The notes below the pieces were generated by a model, which saw only the letters and a list, made by a program, of their open reading frames with translations, searched no databases and had not been told where the DNA came from. DNA of 57,027 nt from Asparagopsis taxiformis (taxonomy: Eukaryota > Rhodophyta > Florideophyceae > Bonnemaisoniales > Bonnemaisoniaceae), in contig JALQPE010002160.1 of the NCBI GenBank assembly GCA_030407315.1, positions 1 through 57,027 on the forward strand, in the 5' to 3' direction. A program made the position numbers and the translations under genes. Of this stretch, positions 43,411-52,506 are shown one piece after another. Positions within the stretch are counted from its first letter, which is position 1. Each line of letters opens with the position of its first letter.

Positions 43411-44799
43411 ATGCTTCCTCTCGCTCCAAACGACGTTATAGAAGTTCAATGGGAACTTCGGCCGTTTGGGAGGAAACGAAAAATTGTCTGGTGGTCTGCA
43501 ATCGTCAAGGAAATTACTCAGGTCAAGACTGAAACAGACCCATTCCTCCATGCATTGCTCGAATACAAAGCTGAATATGGTTTCGACTCTACCCTTTCTC
43601 AAGTCAAGATTTCAGATCGTAACGAGCTCGTCGACAAGGATTCCAGAAGGGTTCTCCCGTGGCGAAGTGGTGAGCTTCGCAGTATGGACTCACCTCCATC
43701 CCCAGCAGAGAGAGACCCAGACTACGGCATTGACCACACTCGCCACCGCCACCGCGGCATCCTTCAAGATTGCACTGCGGATCAAATGAAGAAGACCGTA
43801 GCAGAAATGCTGGCAAGATTGGAAAAGCTGGAGTCAGCTGCCAAACATCCTCTACCCCCTCCATTCGATTTCAACAGTCACTGGAACGGTTCCATGACCT
43901 CCTCTGCTCTGACCGTATGTAGCATTCTGTTTCAGAAGCTTGGTGTGTACACAGACAAGCCCCTCTCCCTCCGGATGACGAAATCCGAGCACTCCAGGGG
44001 AATGCGACAAACATCGCAAGAAGAAATCAGAGTACAGGCCGACTGCTCCCTTGCTCAATTCCGCACTATTGCCATTCAATGCAAGGCGAAAGAGAATCGT
44101 GACGTTCTCTTCCAGCCGTCCTTTGAGGACATCACCTTTCCCTCTGGAAATGAGTCGGATCCTTCCATCATTTTCCCCACCTTTCAGGCACTATGTGACT
44201 CCATAGGTACCTCGCAACACGGGTTCCAGAAAATATTGGTGAAGAGCAGGGCGGAACGCGATGGAGGCAGCTCATCGATTGTCCGAATTTTAGGAAATCT
44301 AGTCGACGTTGACTGCTCTCATGATGCTCCTTCTTCCGCATTTCTCGTCGGCTCATCTGCTTACGTCCTGTCCAGGCTGTCCGGGCTGAGCCCAGACCAA
44401 CGTATGACAGTTCTTTGCAGAGACTCCTACGAGTTTGACCACGTCAACAATACATTTTTACATCCCCTATGTCTTAGCCAACTATCACAGTCTAGCATCG
44501 TGGACTCTTTCCACCTACATGATAAGGATACTGTTACCTATGGAGCAACGTTTTCGTTACTGTGGAGACGTATTCAGCGCCGAGCTTGTTACAGCACTTT
44601 CCAGCCTCTATCAACCGCAGAGACGTTTGGTACACTACATCTACGCTTACCTTGCTGTATTTTCAGTGGTACTACTACATGCCAGGAGCTTGAAGACATT
44701 GGCTATGAGGCTATCTCTCGTCTTGGCTTCAATGCGGATTCAGACAACACCCACCCTCGCTCTCCTCCACCTGCCAACTGCAGTCCTGAGCAAAAATAA
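43411..44799 (+). CDS. Unrecognised protein with Tudor/chromo-like N-terminus
   Basis: 462 aa, ATG at 43411 preceded by CCCAAC. Residues 6-35 (V-I-E-V-Q-W then K-I-V-W-W-S-A-I-V-K-E-I) have the spacing of a small beta-barrel reader such as Tudor or PWWP; this is a resemblance only. A short coiled coil follows at about 128-145 (M-K-K-T-V-A-E-M-L-A-R-L-E-K-L-E). The rest is a unique globular-looking region without known motifs. From about 44540 to the end an overlapping frame (44435-44848) looks equally protein-like, so a frame error near 44540 is possible. AATAAA overlaps the stop. It is divergent from the methyltransferase gene and convergent with the next gene. Confidence 0.5.
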   Translation: MLPLAPNDVIEVQWELRPFGRKRKIVWWSAIVKEITQVKTETDPFLHALLEYKAEYGFDSTLSQVKISDRNELVDKDSRRVLPWRSGELRSMDSPPSPAERDPDYGIDHTRHRHRGILQDCTADQMKKTVAEMLARLEKLESAAKHPLPPPFDFNSHWNGSMTSSALTVCSILFQKLGVYTDKPLSLRMTKSEHSRGMRQTSQEEIRVQADCSLAQFRTIAIQCKAKENRDVLFQPSFEDITFPSGNESDPSIIFPTFQALCDSIGTSQHGFQKILVKSRAERDGGSSSIVRILGNLVDVDCSHDAPSSAFLVGSSAYVLSRLSGLSPDQRMTVLCRDSYEFDHVNNTFLHPLCLSQLSQSSIVDSFHLHDKDTVTYGATFSLLWRRIQRRACYSTFQPLSTAETFGTLHLRLPCCIFSGTTTCQELEDIGYEAISRLGFNADSDNTHPRSPPPANCSPEQK

Positions 44800-45074
44800 T
44801 AAAGTACATCTATCCGTAGTTATCCTGTTCCTGGGTATTTCATTCTAGAGCTCCTGTGGCCATCAATTTCTAGTAAAGACGGATACCCTCGCCCCTTCCT
44901 ACTTCGACTATTCCACTACCTGTCTCTGCGCTATTCCTTCGACTTGACACTATCGTCTGACTGGTTTCCTGATGTCTCGTATCTATCTACTTCCATCTAT
45001 TACAAAATTCAACTCAACAGAAATTTTATTTCTTCATTCTTCGTCTACTATACCGAAACCGGTTTCATCCGATA
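44800..45074. other. Convergent intergenic region
   Basis: Pyrimidine-rich 275 bp between two convergent genes, presumably both 3' UTRs. No repeats seen. Confidence 0.4.
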
Positions 45075-46601
45075 CTACTCCCCTTCATTCTCGATTTCAT
45101 CATCGACAAATACCTTCACATATTCTTCATCTCCTCCGTCCTCTTCCATAGACCTGAAGCTCTCCTCCAGCACTGAGTCCCCTCCATCGTCTACATTCAG
45201 TTCTTCATATCTATCACGCGATATAGTCAAAACCTCCTCATTCATGAACCGACTACTCACCCGCTCCCCGGGAAGAAGCAGTTTCACTGCTTCATTGATT
45301 TCCCGGATTTGCGCTCCTCCCACCTCTGCTCCACTTTGAAATTTCAAAATCGTTCGGAACCCGTATGCAAGTATGTAGATGAATTGCAAGGAGTATTCTG
45401 AACGTCGCAGGAACATGTTCTTATCAGAACATTGCGTGTAGGCGACTTCAAAGTTCAGTGCAACCTCTACTAAATTGATCCTCCTAGTCACAAACCTCTT
45501 GTCCGGTTCTCCAATTATTTGAACTTCGTACTCGACTTTGAATACCATTTCTTTTCGCACAGCAATGAAGTCGCGAAGAATCTTCATATTCTTGTCATCC
45601 ATTGCTGCGCGCTCCGCTGCATTCATTTTCCTCTGCGCCGAGTACAGACTTGGAACTGACTCAATGTCCAGCCCATCGTCGTGCAAATGATGCTCCATGC
45701 GGACTGAACCTTGAAACCCACTGTATAGAACGAATCCAAGATCTCGGATGAACCGGTTTCGCACATAATCTCTGGACTTGTTCATAAACCCGGTCACTGC
45801 CGTGAGTGCCGGTTTCGTCACAGTGATGCCTACCTCCTTTCTGTGCAACGGCCCATTGTCTCCAACCTTTCTTCGCTTCTGCTTTCGAGCGGCCCCATCA
45901 CTTGCCTCGGACGTCCCATGCATTCCATCCATGCGAGCAGAGTCCGTTCCGCGAATTGTCTCCTCAATAGTCCCGGTAGTCACATACCCCCGCGCCCTCC
46001 ACCGTTCGATACCTTCCGACGTTCCATTGGAGCTGGAACGGTCTCCTCCCTGTCTGAAAGAATTGTTTTGACACGTATTCTTGATTAAAGAGGTCACAAC
46101 TTGGCAGCGCAATTCAATGTGGTTCCGGCCGGCAAGCGTCCTATTGAACACATCCTTTCGCTCATTGCTCTGCCTGGCGAACATCAGCGTATTGATTAGC
46201 TCGCATCCGTTGAAATGCCTATCCCTCTTATCCACCATTGCCTTCGTGTACGTTGGAACAACAGCGCACAGCACAGCACACACCATTTCGAACGTGAACG
46301 ATTTCTCCGCATCCTGCGCAATGCGGAGACGTTCCCTGTCCTTCTCAGAGGCGATCTTCTTCGGATGTCCTTGTCCCTGGCTCAGAAGCCCATCGACGAT
46401 GCCCTTGACCTCCTGCATATCGGTGTTTAGCATGGAGACAGTCTTGGCGACATTTCCGAGAGTCTCGCGTAATTGAATGGTGCTCTTCTCGACGGCATCC
46501 ATTTTATCACTCAGGGCTTTCAGCTCTGCAGTGATGTTCGAAAAGCCCTCACGCGTTATTTCGGAAAATGCAGCGATGCTCACGGAGGTTTCGGGATTCA
46601 T
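45075..46601 (-). CDS. Unrecognised coiled-coil protein
   Basis: The ATG at 46601 (M-N-P-E-T-S) is preferred over the upstream one at 46685, which would add a 28-residue Cys-rich stretch with no protein-like character; 508 aa result. Residues 10-85 look like a heptad coiled coil (I-T-A-E-L-K-A-L-S-D-K-M then L-G-N-V-A-K-T-V-S-M-L). A helical region follows, then a low-complexity linker with K-Q-K-R-R-K (possible nuclear signal), a mixed domain, and a strongly acidic tail. No known domain. A coiled-coil, possibly DNA-associating protein beside the right CACTA-type end could be an accessory factor binding the subterminal repeats, but this is speculation. Confidence 0.55.
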   Translation of the reverse strand: MNPETSVSIAAFSEITREGFSNITAELKALSDKMDAVEKSTIQLRETLGNVAKTVSMLNTDMQEVKGIVDGLLSQGQGHPKKIASEKDRERLRIAQDAEKSFTFEMVCAVLCAVVPTYTKAMVDKRDRHFNGCELINTLMFARQSNERKDVFNRTLAGRNHIELRCQVVTSLIKNTCQNNSFRQGGDRSSSNGTSEGIERWRARGYVTTGTIEETIRGTDSARMDGMHGTSEASDGAARKQKRRKVGDNGPLHRKEVGITVTKPALTAVTGFMNKSRDYVRNRFIRDLGFVLYSGFQGSVRMEHHLHDDGLDIESVPSLYSAQRKMNAAERAAMDDKNMKILRDFIAVRKEMVFKVEYEVQIIGEPDKRFVTRRINLVEVALNFEVAYTQCSDKNMFLRRSEYSLQFIYILAYGFRTILKFQSGAEVGGAQIREINEAVKLLLPGERVSSRFMNEEVLTISRDRYEELNVDDGGDSVLEESFRSMEEDGGDEEYVKVFVDDEIENEGE

Positions 46602-47139
46602 GTTGAACTTGCAATTGGAGTTTGCTAAAAAGGAGAAGTGCTTTGAAGGAAGGGTGTCACGCTTAGTACAGCAGTGTTGTAGCAAATATCATTCCAGTAG
46701 ATGCATCCATCCTGTTCTACTCTACATAATAATAATGCTTCTCGGTGCTCCGTAACGGTTATTTTTCATAATTTAGTGGTGGATGGTGCGTATTCTTTCC
46801 TTTGCTACCACCCACGTCCTGTGAATACCACACCTCGCTACCAGACTGACGTCTCCTACTCGACACTTTCAATGCAAAGATAGATAGGTATAATTTGAAA
46901 TGCTAAACTCAACATAATATAGCTACTCTGTACATTCTCTCTCCTTACGGTGAGACAAACCAGATATGTTCTGTTCTCCCAATCATTCTTTCTACAACGT
47001 CCTATTCAGCATCTAGCTTCCCCGCACCCAACTATCTGTACAGCACCATCACAATTACTATAGTCGTATTCCACACACCATTCCAATATTTACCTTCACA
47101 CTAACACTATGCTCTATATTTCCTCTAAGTCCACTCCAC
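46602..47139. other. Upstream region, nothing recognised
   Basis: 5' flank of the preceding gene followed by AT-rich sequence up to the subterminal repeats. No ORF of note. Confidence 0.4.
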
Positions 47140-47497
47140 CAGACAGTGCTGTCAACCAATGCACGGTACTACCCGCAGACAATACAATTTGCTATCTACA
47201 CTACTGTCTACAGATTTCCCCAGACAGTGCAGTAATACAATACAATGTACTGCCTCAGACAGTAAAATGTACTGTCTGCACATACTGTCTGGCGGCAACA
47301 CTTCCAGACAGTAAAATTTACTGTTCTGGACAGTAAATTTTACTGTTTTTGGTACTGTCCAGATTTCGTGCCAGTTTACTGCTGCAGCAGTATTCTGAAA
47401 TTTCCAGACAGTAAATTTTACTGTCTCCGCGCACTGTCTTGGCCAGACAGTAATTTTTACTGTCTCAGACAGTAAATTTACTGTCTTTTTTCATTCC
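47140..47497. repeat. Right ACAGTA subterminal repeats
   Basis: More than fifteen GACAGTA/TACTGTC words, many forming palindromes such as GACAGTAAATTTTACTGTC. Same family as 8331-8580, in the arrangement expected at the opposite end of a CACTA-like element. Confidence 0.8.
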
Positions 47498-47510
47498 CAA
47501 CACCGTAGTG
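47498..47510 (-). repeat. Right CACTA-type terminal inverted repeat
   Basis: CAACACCGTAGTG, the exact complement of 8318-8330. It abuts the first base of the next element's terminal repeat. Confidence 0.7.
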
Positions 47511-48414
47511 GAGATATTCTGCGAGTGAGGCGGAAGCGAGTGCCCCCGGCATCCATGGATGTGAATGGCAGGGTCCGCATATAAGAGTAGTGCTGGATTA
47601 TTTCCAAGAGGACTCCATCACAGTTAAGTGCAATGCGTGAGCATGGATTTGTGCTTCTCTTTTCTTATTATGGATAACAGTTTGAAGGAGACTGCAGACT
47701 ACATAGTAGAGCGATTCATGTAGTCTCGTCCTCATTATTGGCATCAGTACAGAGTTGAGCCGCTTTACTACTCATCACTGAACCTCAGCTGGCATGCTGA
47801 CCGAGTGTCGGCATAACGAAATGCAGCAGAATTTTGACGGTTCCAAACTACATGCAGCTAGCGTTGGATGGATCAAACCTAACAAGAACTTTGTATCATG
47901 CTGAGAAATGTAAATGAAAATGATCTATTTTGATGTTATTGCCTGGCACTTCACGTATACGCACACTTATCCCTATCCTTCGAATTGAAAGAACATGCCG
48001 CTAGCAACATGTCACTCCAGCTTGAAGAATTTGATCCTCCATTGCACACCATTTGGAATGACCGAAAGAGCTTCTGCTCCTCATCATACCGTTTTACTAT
48101 TGCGTGAATTTGTTATCTGCGGTACATTATCTTCTGGTATGATACCAGACCAATTATGGCGCTGCAAAGAATGGGTTCGTTTCCAGTACTAAACAGTACC
48201 TTGGATATCATCCACTTCCTAAAATGTTCTGCCTTATGGTGCATAACGTTTCGGGTAAAGTCAGCAATCAATACTGAACAGTCTACAGCCATGTCTCTAG
48301 AGTTCTGCGGTGTACAGTGACAGTTTAAATGCTGCGAATAGAGCGAACACTATTGTACTGGAGAGTGACCAAATCTATATCTATCGGAGACAAGGATAGA
48401 GGATATCGATTGAT
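47511..48414 (+). repeat. Left 904-bp TIR
   Basis: Inverted match to 55208-56111. One difference was noted at the inner end (TATCGG against TATTGG). A 65-codon ORF in each arm is a by-product of the repeat. Confidence 0.95.
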
Positions 48415-48661
48415 GTTTTTCTTCTTGTCTGTCACATGAAATGCAATATGTTACGTAACAGAAAAGCGTACGCGTAAACATCATAATCTCGTACAGGATT
48501 GTGACCGAATTTATAGGAGAGAATCATAGAAAAAAATAACTCGGTGAGGTTTGATCTCTCTCGAAGAAATTTCTGGTAGCAAGGTAATGGCAAATCCCAG
48601 GTATCACACCAGCTGAGATATGGAAGCTATGGTTCTTTTTTGTTAGACATACCTACGATAT

Positions 48662-50932
48662 TCATTGCAAAGAGTCTCTGATTTGTTTCTGCACGGCGAC
48701 AGGTAGCCTCTTGTCTGCAGTAAAGCGCGGAAAAGAAACGAGAACTGTGCTGACGGATACGACATCTGTCCATGGCTGATCATTCCCTGAGAAATGGCTA
48801 ATGAATGACAAATTATAACGGCCTCTATATAGATCTTCGCAGTAATGACGAGAACGAGAAGCATTGAATTTCTGGTACCAGCGCAACTCAAGCTTGAATA
48901 TGACTCCATCGTCACTATCAAATGTTTTGAGAATTTGTCCTATCCAGAATGGACAATTAAGGTCATTTGTTTTGACTGCCACAAACTCATTGACCTCGTA
49001 GTTTAAGTCTCTCACGGAGCTTCCGTTTCCAATTGGCTCACCGTCATTATCGCCCGTATCAATGTTGAGTTCCAATATCTGATAATCTCCGTTAAGTTCA
49101 GGACAAGTTGAAATATTCCAATGAAATGGTTCATATCGAGACCGATAGACATCATCTCGGAGAGAGTATAGTGCTTGCAGTTTCGTCCGAGAATTAATTC
49201 TGCATTCAGTAGAACTTAACCGCTTTCCAACTTCTTTCCAATTCTCTGGAGCAGTATGTTTCGTTGCAGGCGTCCTCTGGATGTCTGGGCAAGTCTCTAA
49301 CATCCCGTCTCCAATAGGATTCCCAGGAAATTCTTTCCAGTCGTCTTCAGAGTTCATCTTGACACTTAGACTGATCTGAAAAGGTAAAGTATTGTTTCCT
49401 CCTTCAGATGAACGAGTGAATTTGAAATATCGAAACTGAGTAAAAGATGGAAGTGACTTCTTAACGTATTTCCGGGATGAAAGAAGACCAGAAAAGTTTG
49501 CAACTTGTTTGATAACTGAAACGGATGGGTTTGGAGTGAATGATCGACGCAATTCATGAGCCATGTCCTCCAGTGTCACTGCATCGTGGACTCTAAGATG
49601 AGTTGAAGTACGGGAAAACATCTGATCTATATCCTCATGGGTATGCCCCACAGGAAGAAAGGATGCATTTGCCTCAACGAAAACCCCTTTCATCACCAAG
49701 AACTCTAGGTAGCCAAGAGTGAAACGGTTTTTGTTTTCTCTGCTACAATTATCCATCTGCACGTGAAGAATTGGAGGTAGCTTGCCTTTTTCCTTACGTT
49801 TCGACAAGACACGATGCAGCACCTCAACAATGTGGTTTGCACCGGTTTCAAATTGCTCAGTCATTAAAAATAATGAGGGACTGTGAACAACACCATGGTC
49901 CAATACCCCAACTAACCTCACTTTCATTGCATGCCCCTTTTCTGTCTTCGTCTTGAAAGTGAAGTGCGGAATCCCAAATGCCGACTGATCGGCTCCATCA
50001 ATAATCAATGAACAAACTATTGATGGATTATGTGCAGCTCGTTGTTTGACTAAGTAGTACTCCATTCGCTCAGTAGTGATGAACTTATGATGAGCTTTGT
50101 AGAGGGCCAGGACTGGAGCAGATTGCCTTTCTGACATTCCAGCTTTCTCTAGCTGAGACCGATAGTCCTCACAATCACCACATTTAGCAAACCTTCGAAC
50201 TTTCCTGACCTTAATATGTGGGAGGTACTCTCTCCAAATGCGAATAAAATATGAGTAACTTGTCGGACGTATCCTGTGTCCATGACTACCATCATCTCTG
50301 AATTGATTGCGGAAAGCCATATACAGGTCCAGTTTTCGAACATAAGGGAGATGTACTTCGTCACTATCTGGCATCTTATCAGCATTGAACGTAGACATAT
50401 GCTGTAGAAACGTGAGAACGTAGAGCTTATGTGTCATCTGCATGCCCATTCTCGGTGGGTTCACAATTGCAGAAGAAGAAGAAGCTGACGGAAGCTCCTT
50501 TACTGCTGATTGCAATTTCCTCGAGAATCCAAACGCTTTGACAAGAAACTCGGTACAAACAATATTCGAATCGAATACAAACCGGTTTCTGCTTAGCATT
50601 TTCTTCAGGGAGTCCTTCCTTTCCATACGAGACATCTCCATTATCCTCCTTTTCTGGGCATTGAGAAAGATGGGGTCAGCTACTGCAAAACACCGGTACC
50701 TAGCACAACACAGAACACCGCTCATGTCATCGATAGCAGCGATCGCTGCTCTGCGCTTCTTCAGTGCTCGCTCGGGGGAAGGACATCTTCTGGGCCTGTT
50801 CAGAAACCTGTAGTTCCTCTTTCGGTGGGAATGTTCCCGTTTCACCAATTCACTTTCGTTTTCATCCGATGCTTTTACATCGTCTCTGAGCGAATTTCTC
50901 GGAAGGACAGAACCGCAACGATGATGAGACAT
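48662..50932 (-). CDS. DDE-like transposase, DUF7869-type
   Basis: 756 aa, ATG at 50932. Basic N-terminus (1-60), helical region, C-G-D-C at 251-254 (possible zinc site), then an RNase H-like core. D312 lies in L-I-I-D-G-A-D-Q-S, D394 in V-Q-M-D-N-C-S-R-E-N-K-N, and E433/D434 in G-H-T-H-E-D-I-D-Q. The last two motifs are the hallmark of a widespread uncharacterised family (DUF7869) found in many eukaryotes, named from memory and not by search. Its position inside long TIRs and the spaced acidic residues support a transposase role. It is divergently paired with the ParB-methyltransferase gene over a 1.57-kb intergenic region. No frameshift seen. Confidence 0.7.
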   Translation of the reverse strand: MSHHRCGSVLPRNSLRDDVKASDENESELVKREHSHRKRNYRFLNRPRRCPSPERALKKRRAAIAAIDDMSGVLCCARYRCFAVADPIFLNAQKRRIMEMSRMERKDSLKKMLSRNRFVFDSNIVCTEFLVKAFGFSRKLQSAVKELPSASSSSAIVNPPRMGMQMTHKLYVLTFLQHMSTFNADKMPDSDEVHLPYVRKLDLYMAFRNQFRDDGSHGHRIRPTSYSYFIRIWREYLPHIKVRKVRRFAKCGDCEDYRSQLEKAGMSERQSAPVLALYKAHHKFITTERMEYYLVKQRAAHNPSIVCSLIIDGADQSAFGIPHFTFKTKTEKGHAMKVRLVGVLDHGVVHSPSLFLMTEQFETGANHIVEVLHRVLSKRKEKGKLPPILHVQMDNCSRENKNRFTLGYLEFLVMKGVFVEANASFLPVGHTHEDIDQMFSRTSTHLRVHDAVTLEDMAHELRRSFTPNPSVSVIKQVANFSGLLSSRKYVKKSLPSFTQFRYFKFTRSSEGGNNTLPFQISLSVKMNSEDDWKEFPGNPIGDGMLETCPDIQRTPATKHTAPENWKEVGKRLSSTECRINSRTKLQALYSLRDDVYRSRYEPFHWNISTCPELNGDYQILELNIDTGDNDGEPIGNGSSVRDLNYEVNEFVAVKTNDLNCPFWIGQILKTFDSDDGVIFKLELRWYQKFNASRSRHYCEDLYRGRYNLSFISHFSGNDQPWTDVVSVSTVLVSFPRFTADKRLPVAVQKQIRDSLQ

Positions 50933-52506
50933 CCCGGAAGGTAAGGATACAAGGCTGATTGTAGACTCAATTGAGTTCGTTCGGAGAGCGTTTATGAACT
51001 ATTTTTCGTGAGAGAAATAGGTCTCTGTAACGAGCATCGAGTACATAGACTCACCTGTATTCAAAGATAGTTTTTTTATTGATACGGGTGTGGATGAAGA
51101 TCGGAGCTCAATGCGTCGCTATCGCAGAAAGGCTGAGAATTATCTCTCCCTACAGAGCTTCAGTGTTTTGGGCCAAGGCTGCTGAAACTTAACATTGCGC
51201 AACGTGACGTGTCTGTATGTTTCGATCATCGAAGGCCCGATGATCGTATTCTAGAGGATATCTCTCGATCGATTGATGGAGAAGAAATGAAATCTGTCTG
51301 TTTGCTCTCTAGCTGAAAATCGAGTCGTCTGAATTTCGCTACTTAATCAGGATTTATTGCTGTTTGATATAAAGTTTCAGTATCTGTCGCTTTGTCCGCC
51401 TCAGAATAATTGTTCTGCGAGTTTCTGCGTCAACATATTGTTCAATCCTCAGAAATTCACTTCTGAGAAGCTCAGAAAAACCTCCAGTTTGCGAATTTGA
51501 AACATGATACAGAACAGAAGCTCATGTTACGTATTGCTTTTGTACAAAGAGTATCTATCAGAACCAATGGAAATGAAGTGAAGTGAAATGCGTCTCGCAC
51601 AGACAGGGAGAGAATCAGTACCACGTGGAGCCACAGGATCGGTTACTCGTCATCCCTACTCTCATGCGGTCAACTGTGTGGAGGCATGACAATTGACTTT
51701 TCACCGATCTGAGCTCCGCAGTACAGAGATGTCATTACACACCGGTTCTCAATGGACCATGTTTTTACATTTCGATGGTGAACATTTGTGTAATGTAAAT
51801 GCAGTATGGATATAACGTCATATCATTTCTCTTGCACCTTCATGAATACTCAATTTTCACGCTGTAATTTTTGACCCTGCACAAGAGCAGTGATACATGA
51901 AAATTAAAACGGTACAATACACTGTTGAAATAACTTTCATTCCTTGGAATTGAAGTCAGCAATCGTAACAATATCAATATTGTCAGATAGCTCCATCTCA
52001 ACTCAGCTGGGAAGTGCTATCGGCCTCTCCAGATCTATACTTGTTTGTTCATGCATGATTCTCCATTTATTTTGAAAAGCTTCACTTTCTACGCCGTGCA
52101 GTGAATGGATTGTATTACTGCCACGTTGACAGACACGTTGCGACCAATGACTTCAAGCATCATTGAAGCAGTATACGAGCATGCGATCATCACGTATCGT
52201 GAAATCGTGCGATACACTGCCCGGAATTTCATGATTGACATATTGCAGAGATATCATCAGTGTCAGTAGGAAGCGACATGTAATACTCTTATCATATAGT
52301 ACTTCATCCATTTCTCTGTCGGAGACTGATCTTGGAGTAGTTCTTTCGCGTTGATCTGTTCCGACAAATTGTTTCTCGATCCGGAATAACATAAGTTCCA
52401 GCAGCATAGGTGGATCAGTACCCTGAGCTCAAATCAAGTCAAGAGGAGAGAAAGCACGAGAAGTTTACCAACTATTCTTTGCATCTCCAATCACTAATCG
52501 TCAATA
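50933..52506. promoter_or_regulatory. Divergent intergenic region of the 8.6-kb element
   Basis: 1.57 kb without a credible ORF between two divergent genes. It presumably carries both promoters. No strong tandem or inverted repeat stood out, apart from AT-rich stretches and a small TTCTGAG/CTCAGAA inverted cluster near 51420-51480. Confidence 0.45.

Larger units (their letters stand above)
8318..47510. mobile_element. Candidate giant CACTA-like transposon with cargo
   Basis: The two ends are a perfect inverted 13-bp pair, CACTACGGTGTTG at 8318-8330 and its complement at 47498-47510. Each is followed within 12-14 bp by dense GACAGTA/TACTGTC palindromes. CACTA elements are known for CACTA termini, short TIRs and dense subterminal repeats, and the interior encodes a CMC-type transposase at 11131. 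The span is 39.2 kb, of which 13 kb is a nested insertion. Against a single element: the expected 3-bp target duplication is absent (TGT before 8318, GAG after 47510). The right end directly abuts the terminal repeat of another element, so the original flank may have been lost. The two ends could also belong to different family members. Confidence 0.45.

Noticed and set aside
8315..47513. A 3-bp target-site duplication for the CACTA-like element
   Set aside because: TGT on the left and GAG on the right do not match; reported as a weakness rather than forced.
47995..48192. 65-codon ORF present in both TIRs of the 8.6-kb element
   Set aside because: Identity between copies follows from the TIR itself; no domain, and its location in a terminal repeat argues against a gene.
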